From assembly GCF_042652785.1 (NCBI RefSeq), contig NZ_JBHSHD010000002.1:1-64000 (forward strand): a DNA stretch of 64,000 nucleotides. The letters run 5' to 3'. Both the position numbers and the translations under genes were made by a program. The stretch is from Dokdonella_A ginsengisoli (GTDB lineage Bacteria; Pseudomonadota; Gammaproteobacteria; Xanthomonadales; Rhodanobacteraceae). Below the pieces are notes generated by a model that had not been told where the DNA came from, made no database searches, and saw only the letters and a list, made by a program, of their open reading frames with translations. Of this stretch, positions 16,247 through 25,058 are shown piece after piece (within the stretch, counting starts at the first letter, position 1; each line of letters starts with the position of its first letter).

Positions 16247-16330
16247 TTTCTCGCAGAGACGCGGAGAACGCGGAGAAAGGAAAAGCGAAACGGCTTTTTT
16301 CCTCTGCGCTCTCTGCGCCTGTGCGAGAAA
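16247..16330. repeat. TTTCTCGCAGAG-type inverted repeat
   Basis: The arms (about 16247-16277 and 16301-16330) are complementary over roughly 30 bp with several mismatches: TTTCTCGCAGAGACGCGGAG on the left and its counterpart ending GTGCGAGAAA on the right, with an A/T-rich centre. A second member lies at 46241-46304. It occupies the hslV-xerC gap. Confidence 0.7.
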
Positions 16331-16352
16331 ACTGCTTTCCCGTGCCTTCGAG

Positions 16353-17261
16353 CTATTCCCCCGCCCCGGCCTTGCGCCGCGCCCGCGGGTGCGCCGCGTC
16401 GTAGACCCTGGCCAGGTGCTGGAAATCCAGATGCGTGTAGATCTGCGTGGTGCCGATGTCGGCGTGGCCGAGCAGTTCCTGCACGGCGCGCAGGTCGCCG
16501 GAGGATTCCAGCAGGTGACTGGCGCAGGAATGACGCATGAGATGCGGATAGACGCGCTTCCACACGCCCTGTTCCTGTGCGCGCCGCTTCAGGCGCGCAC
16601 GCACGCCGTTGGGCGTCAGCGGGCGGCCGCGCGCACCGCGCACGAGCGGGTCCTCGTCGCCGCAGCGGTCCTGTTCGCGCAGCGCGGCAAGCGCTTCGCG
16701 CGCCTTGGTGCCGACCGGCACCAGCCGCGTCTTGGAGCCCTTGCCGGTCACGCGCAGCATCGCGCCGTCGGCGTCGAAGTCGCGCCAGCGCACGCCGCAC
16801 AGCTCGGCCACGCGCAGCCCGCTCGAGTAGAGCAGCTCCAGCAGGGCGCGATCGCGCACGGCTTCGGGATCGTCGCCGGGCACTTCGACCAGCTGTGCCA
16901 TCTCGTCGGCGTCGAGCACCTCGGGCAGCTTGCGGCGCAGCTTCGGCGCGCGCAGGCCGAGCGCGGGATTGGTGCTCACCTCGCCTTCGCGGGCGAGGTA
17001 GCGGAAGAAGCTGCGCCAGGCCGAGGCGAGGCCGCGCAGCGTCGAGGGCGAGTAGCCGCGCTGGCGGTGCTCCTGCGCGAGCAGCGACTGCACCTGGTCG
17101 GCCTTCAGGTCGCGCCAGCGCGCGATGCCGCGCTCCTGCGCGTAGCCGGCCAGTCGCGCCAGGCCCACCGCGTAGTGCTCGATCGTGCTCGGCGAGTAGC
17201 GCCTTTCGTCGCGCAGGTAGGCGAGAAAGCCGTCGACGCGTGCGGCGAGCGCCTCGCCCAC
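16353..17261 (-). CDS. xerC: Tyrosine recombinase XerC
   Basis: The 302-residue site-specific recombinase resolves chromosome dimers at dif together with XerD. The catalytic set is complete: Arg150 (SSGLRVAEL), Lys174 (TGKGSK), His240 and Arg243 (HLMRHS), His266 (LGHADIG) and Tyr275 (QIYTH). The xerC-DUF484-dapF arrangement is a known gammaproteobacterial neighbourhood, which separates it from XerD. The start is GTG 17261, one base after the DUF484 stop, so translation is probably coupled. Confidence 0.95.
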   Translation of the reverse strand: MGEALAARVDGFLAYLRDERRYSPSTIEHYAVGLARLAGYAQERGIARWRDLKADQVQSLLAQEHRQRGYSPSTLRGLASAWRSFFRYLAREGEVSTNPALGLRAPKLRRKLPEVLDADEMAQLVEVPGDDPEAVRDRALLELLYSSGLRVAELCGVRWRDFDADGAMLRVTGKGSKTRLVPVGTKAREALAALREQDRCGDEDPLVRGARGRPLTPNGVRARLKRRAQEQGVWKRVYPHLMRHSCASHLLESSGDLRAVQELLGHADIGTTQIYTHLDFQHLARVYDAAHPRARRKAGAGE

Positions 17262-17262
17262 G

Positions 17263-17943
17263 TCAGCTCCCGAAGCGCGCCAGCGCGGTCGCCACTGCCT
17301 CGGCGATGAGCTTGAGGAACACCGTGCCCATGCCGGGATGGAAGCGGTTCTCGTCGTAACTGCCGATCGCCAGCAGCCCCATCGAGTGCACCGGCAGCAG
17401 GACGGTCGAGCGGACCTCGCCGGCCTTGTCGCCGAACAGCGCGTCGAGCTTGTCCTGCTGCACGCGGCCGCACAGCGGCTCGGCGCGGCGGAAGAACTCG
17501 GTGAACGCCGGCAGGGCGGACGCGCCGGCCGGTTCGGTCAGCAGCCATTCGGCCGCCGGCAGGTCCGGATCGGCGCGGAACAGCACCAGGCGCACCAGAT
17601 CGGTGTGGAAGTCCTCGGTCAGCGCGGCGACGATCGCGCTCGCCGTCTCCGGCAGCGTCTTCGCGCGCATCAGCGCCAGGGTCAGCGTGTGCACGCGGAC
17701 CATCAGCGCCTCGTTCTCGTGCGCGATCTCGATCAGCTCCTGCAGGCGCCGGTTCAGCTCGCGGTTCTTGTCGCGCAGCACTTCCAGCTGGTAGCTCGCC
17801 AGCGAGGCCGCCGAACCCTGCTCGCGCGGCAGTACCAGTGCCATCGCCAGGTCTGGAAATTCGCGCAGGAATTCCGGATGGCGACGCAGATAGCTCGCGA
17901 CTTCCATCGCGTCCAGACCTTCCCTGATGCTGAGTTCGCTCAT
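17263..17943 (-). CDS. DUF484 family protein (GAF-like)
   Basis: A 226-residue protein in the classical position between dapF and xerC. The N-terminus EVASYLRRHPEFLREFPDLA is the DUF484 signature, followed by a short coiled coil (about 50-80) and a GAF-like domain with VRSTVLLPVHSMGLLAIGSYDENRFHPGMGT. The fold suggests small-molecule or nucleotide sensing; no function is established for the family. ATG 17943 with GAGGA four bases upstream is preferred to the frame opening at 17970. Confidence 0.88.
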   Translation of the reverse strand: MSELSIREGLDAMEVASYLRRHPEFLREFPDLAMALVLPREQGSAASLASYQLEVLRDKNRELNRRLQELIEIAHENEALMVRVHTLTLALMRAKTLPETASAIVAALTEDFHTDLVRLVLFRADPDLPAAEWLLTEPAGASALPAFTEFFRRAEPLCGRVQQDKLDALFGDKAGEVRSTVLLPVHSMGLLAIGSYDENRFHPGMGTVFLKLIAEAVATALARFGS

Positions 17944-17990
17944 GGTTTCCTCGCAGTGTCCCGTATGCAATGGCGTCGGCCCGAACCGGC

Positions 17991-18821
17991 CTAGACGTCG
18001 TACTCACCCTCGAACACGAAGCTCGCCGGACCGCTCATCCACAGCGGGTGGCCGGGCCCTTCCCAGCGCACGCGCAGCTCGCCGCCGGGCAGGCCGACGC
18101 GCACGTCGGCGTCGACCAGGCCGCGGCGCCGCAGCACCGCCACCGCGGCGCAGGCGCCGCTGCCGCAGGCCAGCGTCTCGCCGACGCCGCGTTCCCACAC
18201 GCGCAGGCGGATCGCGTCGCGCGCGACGATCTGCGCGAAGCCGACGTTGCAGCCCTGCGGAAACGACGGCGAATGCTCGATCTGCGGCCCGAGCACCGCG
18301 ACCGGTGCCGCGGCCGCGTCGCTCACCTCAACGACGGCGTGCGGATTGCCCATCGACACGGCGCCGATCTCCACGTCGCGGCCGACCACGTCGACGGCGT
18401 AGCGATCGGCTTCTTCCTCGGCGAGGAACGGAATGCGTTCCGGCGCGAACCGCGGCTCGCCCATGTCGGCGCGCACGTGGCCGTCGGCGAGCAGTTCGAC
18501 CTGGACCGGCCCGGACGGGCTCTCCAGCCGCGTCGCGCCCTCGCCGAGCGCGCCGTCGCGCGCGAGCCAGCGCGCGATGCAGCGCAGGCCGTTGCCGCAC
18601 TGGCCCGACGGCGTACCGTCGGTGTTCCAGATGCCGTAGGCGAAGGCGCAGTCCGGGTCGCGCGCGGTCTCGACGGTCAGCAGCTGGTCGAAGCCGACGC
18701 CGAAATGGCGGTCGCCCAGACGGCGGATCGCCGCGGCGTCGAGTATGAACGGCCGCGCGCGGCAATCGACGACGACGAAATCGTTGCCGAGGCCGTGCAT
18801 CTTGCTGAAGCGCAGTGCCAC
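17991..18821 (-). CDS. dapF: Diaminopimelate epimerase
   Basis: Converts LL- to meso-diaminopimelate for lysine and peptidoglycan synthesis, in the cytoplasm. The 276-residue protein has both catalytic cysteines: Cys75 in PSGQCGNGLRC and Cys219 in LACGSGACA. The N-terminal signature KMHGLGNDFVVVD and WNTDGTPSGQ are also present. The start is GTG 18821 (VALRFSKMHGLG), eight bases after the lptM stop; the first ATG is inside the conserved KMHGLGNDF motif and therefore too late. Confidence 0.95.
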   Translation of the reverse strand: MALRFSKMHGLGNDFVVVDCRARPFILDAAAIRRLGDRHFGVGFDQLLTVETARDPDCAFAYGIWNTDGTPSGQCGNGLRCIARWLARDGALGEGATRLESPSGPVQVELLADGHVRADMGEPRFAPERIPFLAEEEADRYAVDVVGRDVEIGAVSMGNPHAVVEVSDAAAAPVAVLGPQIEHSPSFPQGCNVGFAQIVARDAIRLRVWERGVGETLACGSGACAAVAVLRRRGLVDADVRVGLPGGELRVRWEGPGHPLWMSGPASFVFEGEYDV

Positions 18822-18829
18822 GCGGGGCT

Positions 18830-18973
18830 TCAGTGCTGGCCGGCGTCCTGGGCCGGCGGTGCCGGCGCGGGAGCGGGCGGGGTCGGCTTGACCAGGTCGC
18901 CCTTGTTGCCGCAGCCGGCGAGCAGCAGCGCGACCAGCACGAAGGGAACGGCGCGAACGAGATGGCGGGACAT
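18830..18973 (-). CDS. lptM: LptM-type small lipoprotein
   Basis: A 47-residue lipoprotein. A lipoprotein signal peptide (RAVPFVLVALLLAGC) ends in the lipobox LAGC, and the mature protein starts CGNKGDLVKP, the conserved LptM (formerly YifL) motif CGxKG.L..P, then continues as a short Pro/Ala tail. In E. coli LptM binds the LptD/BAM complex and helps oxidative maturation of the LPS translocon. Position directly before dapF matches other Gammaproteobacteria. Confidence 0.88.
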   Translation of the reverse strand: MSRHLVRAVPFVLVALLLAGCGNKGDLVKPTPPAPAPAPPAQDAGQH

Positions 18974-19020
18974 GGCAGGGGCCTTGCGGAAACCTGCGTG
19001 CAGTATAGCGGCGGACCGGT

Positions 19021-19707
19021 ATGCTAACCGGCATGTCGCTGGCCTCGTTCCAGGCTGTCCTGTTCGGCATCGCCGCCGTGAACGCGCTCGTCGCCTTCGC
19101 GCTGGCCCTGCGCATGCGGCGGCGCTGGCGCGAGCGCCGGCGTTTCGCCGCCACACACCGCGCGCTGTGGTCGCTGATATTCCTGCTCGCCGCGCTGCTG
19201 GCGGCGTTCGGCGGCGCGAGCCTGCTCGGCTACCGGCGCCTGACCGCGGAAACGACGGTCGCGACGATCGATGCGCGCCAGCTTGCGCCGCAGCGGTACG
19301 CGGTGGCGCTCACCACCGCCGACGGCGTGCGGCACGAGGTCGAGCTGCAGGGCGACGACTGGCAGCTGGACGCACGCGTCATCAAGTGGCGCTCCGGTGC
19401 GGTCCTGCTCGGCGCGCCGCCGCTGTACCAGCTCGACCGCGTCGGCGGCCGCTACCGCGACGTCGCGCAGGAGCGGGAGGCGCCGCGCAGCGTCGTCGCG
19501 CTGACGCCCGCGCAGCCGCTGGACCTGTGGCGCCTGAAGCAGCGCTTTCCGCGCTGGCTGCCGTGGGTCGACGCGGACTACGGCAGCGCCGCGTACCTGC
19601 CGCTGGTCGACGGCGGCCGCTACACGGTCACGCTGTCGGCGGCCGGCGGCCTGGTGGCGAGGCCGGCCGACGCGGCGACGCGGGACAAGCTGTCGCTCGG
19701 CGGCTGA
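19021..19707 (+). CDS. Predicted membrane protein of unknown function
   Basis: A 228-residue protein with two N-terminal membrane segments (AVLFGIAAVNALVAFALAL and ALWSLIFLLAALLAAFGGAS) separated by a very basic loop (RMRRRWRERRRF). The remaining ~160 residues form a periplasmic, beta-rich domain (ATIDARQLAPQRYAVALTTA, VELQGDDWQLDARVIKWRSG, PPLYQLDRVGGRYRD). Homologues in xanthomonads are sometimes labelled as efflux or multidrug proteins, but nothing in the sequence supports transport. It is divergent from lptM-dapF with a 47-bp gap. Confidence 0.7.
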   Translation: MLTGMSLASFQAVLFGIAAVNALVAFALALRMRRRWRERRRFAATHRALWSLIFLLAALLAAFGGASLLGYRRLTAETTVATIDARQLAPQRYAVALTTADGVRHEVELQGDDWQLDARVIKWRSGAVLLGAPPLYQLDRVGGRYRDVAQEREAPRSVVALTPAQPLDLWRLKQRFPRWLPWVDADYGSAAYLPLVDGGRYTVTLSAAGGLVARPADAATRDKLSLGG

Positions 19708-19781
19708 GCGGCGCCCTGCGGCGCTGCCTGGGCTACCCTTGGCTCGCGGGCGCCCCTGCCCGCTCACGTCGAGGAGCCGTC

Positions 19782-20087
19782 ATGAACCGATCCGCATTCA
19801 TCGTGCTGAGCGCAGGCCTCGCCGTTTCCGCCGCCGCCTTCGCCAAGGACGTGCCGCCGGCGGAACTGGAAGCGCTGGTCAAATCCGGCGCGGTGCTGCC
19901 GCAGGACAAGCTCGACGCCGCGGCGCTGGCCAAGCACCCGGGCGGGACCGTGCAGCCCGGCGGCGAGGTCGAGCATCATCGCCGCGGCTACGTCTACGAA
20001 GTCGAGGTGCTCGACGCGCAGGGCGCCGAGTGGGACCTGGACATCGACGCGAAGACCGGCAAGGTGCTGAAGAACGAGCGCGACTGA
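19782..20087 (+). CDS. Exported PepSY-domain protein
   Basis: A 101-residue periplasmic protein: a signal peptide (MNRSAFIVLSAGLAVSAAAFA) and a single PepSY-like domain ending YVYEVEVLDAQGAEWDLDIDAKTGKVLKNERD (the last half, YEVEVLD...DIDAKTGKVL, is diagnostic). PepSY domains are peptidase inhibitors or regulators of envelope proteins. GAGGAG lies seven bases before ATG 19782. Confidence 0.82.
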   Translation: MNRSAFIVLSAGLAVSAAAFAKDVPPAELEALVKSGAVLPQDKLDAAALAKHPGGTVQPGGEVEHHRRGYVYEVEVLDAQGAEWDLDIDAKTGKVLKNERD

Positions 20088-20118
20088 CGCGTCGCACGGC
20101 GCCTGACCGCGCGGATTC

Positions 20119-20616
20119 TCATCCGGCGCTCAGGCGCTTCTCGTAGCGCCAGGCGTCGTGGCCGTCCTCGTAGTAGGCGGCTAGGCGGGCGAAGCGGCGG
20201 TAGCCGCGACGCTCGTACAGGCGCTGTGCGCCGGCGTTGTCGACGCGCACCTCCAGGCGCAGGCGGTCGCAGCCGCGGCGCGACGCGGTGCGTTCGGCCG
20301 CCTCCAGCAGCGCCTCGCCGATGCCCTGGCCGCGCGCATCGGCGGCGACCGCGATCGAGTACAGCCGCGCGACGCGGCTGCGCAGGCGGAAGAACAGCAC
20401 GGCCGCGCCGGCCAGCCGCCGCGCACGCACCGCGACCACAATCCGCGCGCTGTCGCTGCCCAGGTGCCGGCGCCACTGCCGCGCGCTCATGCGGTCGGCC
20501 GCGAAGCTGGCGTTCTCCAGCGCGACCAGGGCGGCGAGATCCACGTCCGCCGCACGCCGGATGCGCAGTTCGTCCGCCGTCGCGGGAGATCGATTCTGAA
20601 GGACGGACGCCGGCAC
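20119..20616 (-). CDS. GNAT family N-acetyltransferase
   Basis: About 165 residues from GTG 20616; the exact start is uncertain (in-frame ATG at 20748). The acetyl-CoA site is AVAADARGQGIGEALLEAAE (R/Q-x-x-G-x-G/A) and the C-terminal LRLEVRVDNAGAQRLYERRGY is typical of RimI-like acetyltransferases. It is divergent from the RimK-like ATP-grasp gene; in many Proteobacteria a GNAT domain fused to a C39-like peptidase neighbours this same ATP-grasp, whereas here only the GNAT domain is present. The substrate is unknown. Confidence 0.82.
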   Translation of the reverse strand: MPASVLQNRSPATADELRIRRAADVDLAALVALENASFAADRMSARQWRRHLGSDSARIVVAVRARRLAGAAVLFFRLRSRVARLYSIAVAADARGQGIGEALLEAAERTASRRGCDRLRLEVRVDNAGAQRLYERRGYRRFARLAAYYEDGHDAWRYEKRLSAG

Positions 20617-20797
20617 GGGGCGCAGCCTAGACGAGCCGGTGCAGGCCCGCAACGGCACTGCACGCGCGCGGACAGCTGTGTCAAACTGCGCGCCCCTGCA
20701 TGCGCCCCGAGCCGCCCCACAGCCGCTTCGCCAAGAGCGTTCCCGCACAGCGCGTGCAGCGGCGCGCCCCCTTCAACCCCGCCGCCGAATTTTCCGC

Positions 20798-22282
20798 ATG
20801 AGCCGGCTCGTCATCGTCGTCGAGAAAGCCTCGGACTGGGGCTCGTACTACCCGTCCGACAACGTCGTCACCGCACAGGAATACCTGAAGGAGCCGATCG
20901 GCTCCGACGACGAACGCACGCAGGTCATCAACCTGTGCCGCAGCTACAAGTACCTGGGCACCGGCTACTACGTCTCGCTGCTGGCCGAGGCGCGCGGGCA
21001 CAAGGTGATCCCGTCGGTGCGCACGATCAACGACCTGCGCCGGCGCTCGGTGTACGGCCTGGACATCGACGACCTGAACCAGAAGCTGTCGAAGTTCCTG
21101 CCCGACGGCGGCCGCGACACCACCGACTTCGGCGTGCTGGTCTACTTCGGCCAGACCGCCTCGGAGAGCCTGGAGGACATCGCGCGGCAGGTGTTCGAGC
21201 TGTTCCCGTGCCCGATCCTGCGCATCGAGTTCGAGCGCGAGCGCGTCTGGCAGATCGCCGCGATCAAGCCGACCGGGCTGCACACGCTGTCCGATCCGCA
21301 GGAGGACGCGTTCGCGCAGGCGCTGGACAAGTTCTCCAAGAAGCTGTGGCGCAAGCCGCGCGCGCGCAAGAAGTTCCGCTTCGACCTGGCGATGCTGGCC
21401 GACCCCGGCGATCCGATGCCGCCGTCGAACAAGCGCGCGCTGAAGGCCTTCGTCGAGGCCGGCGCGGAGCTCGGCATCGAGGTCGACACGATCACCAAGA
21501 ACGACTACACCAAGCTGGCCGAATACGACGGCCTGTTCATCCGCGAGACGACCGCGCTCGACAACCACACCTACCGCTTCGCCAACAAGGCGGAGAAGGA
21601 GGACATGGTCGTCATCGACGACCCGAGCTCGATCCTGAAGTGCACCAACAAGATCTACCTGCACGACCTGCTGCGCTCGCGCAAGCTGCCCACGCCACGC
21701 ACCGAGATCCTCTATCGCGACGAGCCGAAGAAGCTGGCCGAGCTGCCGGACGTGCTGGGTTTTCCGATCGTGCTGAAGATCCCGGACGGCTCGTTCTCGC
21801 GCGGCATCGTCAAGGTCGAGAACGTCGAGCGCCTGAAGGAGGCCGCCGACGACCTGTTCCAGCACACCGCGCTGGTGCTCGCGCAGGAATTCATGTTCAC
21901 CGAGTTCGACTGGCGCATCGGCATCCTCAATCGCGAGCCGCTCTACGCCTGCAAGTACTTCATGTCGCGCGGGCACTGGCAGATCTACAACCACGGCGCC
22001 AAGGGCACGGCGAAGTCCGGCGGCTTCGAGACGATGCCGGTACGCGCCGTTCCGGCCGAAGTGCTCAAGCTCGCGCTGAAGGCGACCGCGCCGATCGGCG
22101 ACGGGCTCTACGGCGTCGACATCAAGCAGGCCGGCGAGCGCACCGCGGTGATCGAGGTCAACGACAATCCCTCGATCGACGCCGGCGTCGAGGACGCCTA
22201 TCTCGGCGAGGACCTGTATCGCCGCATCATGGACGAATTCCTGCGCCGCATGGAGCGCAAGCGGCTGGGCCTGCGCAGCTGA
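20798..22282 (+). CDS. RimK-like ATP-grasp ligase with RLAN N-terminal domain
   Basis: A 494-residue protein. The N-terminal ~200 residues (RLVIVVEKASDWGSYYPSDN, QVINLCRSYKYLGTGYYVSL) are the RimK-like ATP-grasp N-terminal domain; residues ~210-490 are an ATP-grasp with GFPIVLKIPDGSFSRGIVKV, a metal/ATP segment and VIEVNDNPSIDAGVED. ATP-grasp ligases make amide bonds from an acyl-phosphate intermediate, commonly adding glutamate or another amino acid to a peptide or cofactor. The substrate of this subfamily is not established, and it should not be equated with ribosomal S6 modification. Confidence 0.85.
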   Translation: MSRLVIVVEKASDWGSYYPSDNVVTAQEYLKEPIGSDDERTQVINLCRSYKYLGTGYYVSLLAEARGHKVIPSVRTINDLRRRSVYGLDIDDLNQKLSKFLPDGGRDTTDFGVLVYFGQTASESLEDIARQVFELFPCPILRIEFERERVWQIAAIKPTGLHTLSDPQEDAFAQALDKFSKKLWRKPRARKKFRFDLAMLADPGDPMPPSNKRALKAFVEAGAELGIEVDTITKNDYTKLAEYDGLFIRETTALDNHTYRFANKAEKEDMVVIDDPSSILKCTNKIYLHDLLRSRKLPTPRTEILYRDEPKKLAELPDVLGFPIVLKIPDGSFSRGIVKVENVERLKEAADDLFQHTALVLAQEFMFTEFDWRIGILNREPLYACKYFMSRGHWQIYNHGAKGTAKSGGFETMPVRAVPAEVLKLALKATAPIGDGLYGVDIKQAGERTAVIEVNDNPSIDAGVEDAYLGEDLYRRIMDEFLRRMERKRLGLRS

Positions 22283-22292
22283 ATACGCGGCG

Positions 22293-24554
22293 ATGGACAC
22301 GGATGCCGTCCCGATGATCCGCTCCTCCCGCCTGCGCACGAACGTCTGCCTCGCGGCGCTGCTGCTGAGCGTCCTCGCGTTCGTCGCCGTGCCGATCCAC
22401 CAATTGCTCGTGCCGGGTCCGTTCGACTGGCACGTGCGGACGCCCCGATTCTGGCAGGGCGGCCTCGAGGCCGTGGTGCTGGCCGCACTGCTCGCCGCGG
22501 GCTTCGCCAGGGACGGGCGCCTCCCCTGGTTCGGCCTGGTCGCGCTGCCGGCGGCGTTCTACCTGCGCCGCCACGCCGTCGACGTGCCGCTGCTGATCGA
22601 CCTGGCGTACCTGGAGATCACGATCGGCCTCGGCATGGCGGCGCGGCGCGCGCTGCGGCTGGAACCGGCGCGCACCGGCGAGGACTACCTGCAGGCCTTC
22701 GTGCTCGGCTTTCTCGCCTGGAGCCTCGCCGCGTGGACGCTGTCCGCGTTCGGCCTCGGCTCGATCGTGCAGCTGCGCTGGCTGACGCTGCTGCTCGCCG
22801 GCGTGGCCTGCCTGGGCCGCACCGCACCGCTCACGTTGTACGCCTGGCGCCGCCTGCACCGGCAGGAGCGCGACACGCGCCGCTGGTGCGGCCTGCTCGC
22901 GGCGTGGCTGCTGATCCTGTTCGCGCGCAGCAACGTCGTCATCGGATACGACCCCCTGTGGTACGGCCTGCGCCCCGAGCAGGTGCTCGATCCGGGGCAT
23001 TCGCTGTTCGAGCCGCTCGGCCTGGTCTCGCCGGTCTACTACTTCCCGAAGCTGTACGAGGCGTACCTGCTGCCGGTCAGCCGCCTGCGTGACTTCAGCG
23101 TCATCGACGGCGTGACGATCCTGCTGCTGCCGCTGCTCCTGCTCGCCTGCCTGGCGCTGATGCGGCGCATCGCCGTGCCGGCGCGCGCGCACTGGCCGGT
23201 GCTGGCGCTGGTGGTGACCCTGCCGGCGCTGGCCAACACGGCGATCGGCCCGAAGCCCGACGTGATCTCGACCCTGTTCGTGCTGCTGGCCGCGCTGGCG
23301 GCGCTGGATTTCATCCGGCAGCGCCACGCGGCCGCAGGACTGTGGATGCTCGCCTGCGCCGGGCTCGCCTGCCTGGCCAAGCTGACGGCGATTCCGTACG
23401 CCGGGGCGCTGGTGCTGGCGACGCTGATCGGCGCCTGGCGCGCGCGCCCGACGGCGACGGCCGAGCTGCCTTCGCGATACGCCACCGGCGCCGCGGCGGC
23501 CGCGCTCGTCGCGACCCTGCTCGTCGCCGGCTTCGTGACCGCGCGGACCTGGCTGCTGGCCGGCCTGCCGACCATCGGCCCGGACCCGCTGGTTTCGCTG
23601 TGGCGCGCGCTCGGCATGCAGCTCCGCGAACCGGCCGGAACGCTGCACTGGGCGCATCCCGTGCAATGGAACGCGTTACCCGGCGTCGTTTTCGACGTGT
23701 TGCTGCGGCCGCATCACGAGCTGCGCCACATGATCATCACCTGGATCGGCAACGTGTGGCTGTGGCTCGCCCTGGTCGCCGTGCTCGCGCGCTTCGCCGG
23801 CGGCGGGTCGGCGCCGCCGCGCGTCGGGCTATCGCGGCTGCCGCTGTTCGCGCTGATCGCCGTCGGCGTCTACGTGTTCTTCGGCGTCGGCACGGGCGTG
23901 CGCGGCAGCGACGGCAACTACTTCCTGTTCGCCGTCGTGCCGGGAATCCTGGTCGCCGCGACGGCCGCGTTCGTTCGACTCGAAGCTCAGCCGCGCCTGT
24001 TCGTCGCCGCCCTCGCCTGCCTACCCGCGTTCGTCGCCTTCCATGCGAGCTATTCGTTCGCCAGTGCCGGCTGGAACGCCGGCACGCGGGTCTTCGACGG
24101 CCGGCTGAACCGGACGTGGCAGGACCTGCCGGCGCGCCGGCGGCAGACCTTCGATTCCACCGGAATGGCGCGCATCGCCGACTACCTGGCGGAACTGCCC
24201 GGCAGCCCGCGCGTCGTCGGCTGCACGGCGCTGTCGGCCGGCCACTGGCTGTCGGCGCGCTACGAATCCATTCCGCAGATCGCCATCGCGCGGCCGGAAT
24301 ACTTCGACGACACGGCGGTGTTCCGGCGCTTCCTCGCCACGCAGCGCATCCAGTACCTGATCCTGCCGCTGCCGGACGAACTGGCCAACACCAACCGCTC
24401 CGAGGAAGTGCCGCGGGTCGTCGCCGTGGCCGCGGCGGAACTGCAGGCCCTGCCGGGCGCGCGGCGGATGGACGACCGGCGCTACTACCTGCTCGATCTC
24501 TCGGCGGTCGCGCGGGAAATCCTCGATCCGGCCGGAGCCGCCGCGGCCCGCTAG
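22293..24554 (+). CDS. Large polytopic membrane protein, possibly a GT-C-type glycosyltransferase
   Basis: A 753-residue protein with at least ten hydrophobic segments spread over the first ~560 residues and a final soluble domain (about 570-753). The loop VVIGYDPLWYGLRPEQVL with its acidic residue after the first half, and the multi-helix layout, recall GT-C lipid-linked sugar transferases, but I do not recognise the family and the usual DD/EXD motif is not certain. It starts 10 bp after the RimK-like stop (ATG 22293; ATG 22314 is an alternative), so it may be co-transcribed. It converges on a small minus-strand gene with a 4-bp overlap. Confidence 0.65.
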   Translation: MDTDAVPMIRSSRLRTNVCLAALLLSVLAFVAVPIHQLLVPGPFDWHVRTPRFWQGGLEAVVLAALLAAGFARDGRLPWFGLVALPAAFYLRRHAVDVPLLIDLAYLEITIGLGMAARRALRLEPARTGEDYLQAFVLGFLAWSLAAWTLSAFGLGSIVQLRWLTLLLAGVACLGRTAPLTLYAWRRLHRQERDTRRWCGLLAAWLLILFARSNVVIGYDPLWYGLRPEQVLDPGHSLFEPLGLVSPVYYFPKLYEAYLLPVSRLRDFSVIDGVTILLLPLLLLACLALMRRIAVPARAHWPVLALVVTLPALANTAIGPKPDVISTLFVLLAALAALDFIRQRHAAAGLWMLACAGLACLAKLTAIPYAGALVLATLIGAWRARPTATAELPSRYATGAAAAALVATLLVAGFVTARTWLLAGLPTIGPDPLVSLWRALGMQLREPAGTLHWAHPVQWNALPGVVFDVLLRPHHELRHMIITWIGNVWLWLALVAVLARFAGGGSAPPRVGLSRLPLFALIAVGVYVFFGVGTGVRGSDGNYFLFAVVPGILVAATAAFVRLEAQPRLFVAALACLPAFVAFHASYSFASAGWNAGTRVFDGRLNRTWQDLPARRRQTFDSTGMARIADYLAELPGSPRVVGCTALSAGHWLSARYESIPQIAIARPEYFDDTAVFRRFLATQRIQYLILPLPDELANTNRSEEVPRVVAVAAAELQALPGARRMDDRRYYLLDLSAVAREILDPAGAAAAR

Positions 24555-24931
24555 GCGCTGGTGCGTCCCGGCACCTGCTTGCGCCGTTCCGGCGCGAGAC
24601 GAACCGCGGACGCATTCCACCGCAGCGGCGCATGCCGCCAGCGCCAAGCGACGGCAAGCCACCTGTGTCGTTTCCACCAGAGCAGATTCAGCACAGGCGC
24701 GCCGACCAGCCAGAACGGCAGTGTCGCACCGAGCAGCCCGCCGCCGCGCGCGGCCGGCACGAAGAACACGAGGATGAGTCCGAAGGCGAGCCAGCCGAGC
24801 AGGAGCGTGCCGGCGAACGAATCCTCGCCGTCGCGGCGGGGCGGCGGCGTGGCGGGAACGCGCGCGGGCGCCGCTGCGTCGCGGCGACGCCGGGTGACGG
24901 GGTCCGGCAGGGTCAGCGGGGAAAGCAGCAT
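24551..24931 (-). CDS. Small predicted membrane protein
   Basis: About 126 residues: a basic proline-rich N-terminus (TRRRRDAAAPARVPATPPPR), then two hydrophobic segments (GTLLLGWLAFGLILVFFVPAA and LLGATLPFWLVGAPVLNLLWW) and a basic tail. GGAG lies seven bases before ATG 24931. No family was recognised. The stop overlaps the end of the convergent large membrane protein gene. Confidence 0.55.
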   Translation of the reverse strand: MLLSPLTLPDPVTRRRRDAAAPARVPATPPPRRDGEDSFAGTLLLGWLAFGLILVFFVPAARGGGLLGATLPFWLVGAPVLNLLWWKRHRWLAVAWRWRHAPLRWNASAVRLAPERRKQVPGRTSA

Positions 24932-25058
24932 CGGAATGCTCCGTGGAAGGACCGGCGAACCTTGCAGCGAGCCGATCTCAGCGCCTGCGACGTCCCCCTT
25001 GTCGAACGGCGGCCCAATTCGCACATGCCATAATCCTTGCCGGATCGACGGAGCGCAT

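Noticed and set aside
20798..22282. RimK, ribosomal protein S6 glutamate ligase
   Set aside because: The protein is much longer (494 versus 300 residues) and has the RLAN N-terminal domain, which belongs to a different ATP-grasp subgroup.
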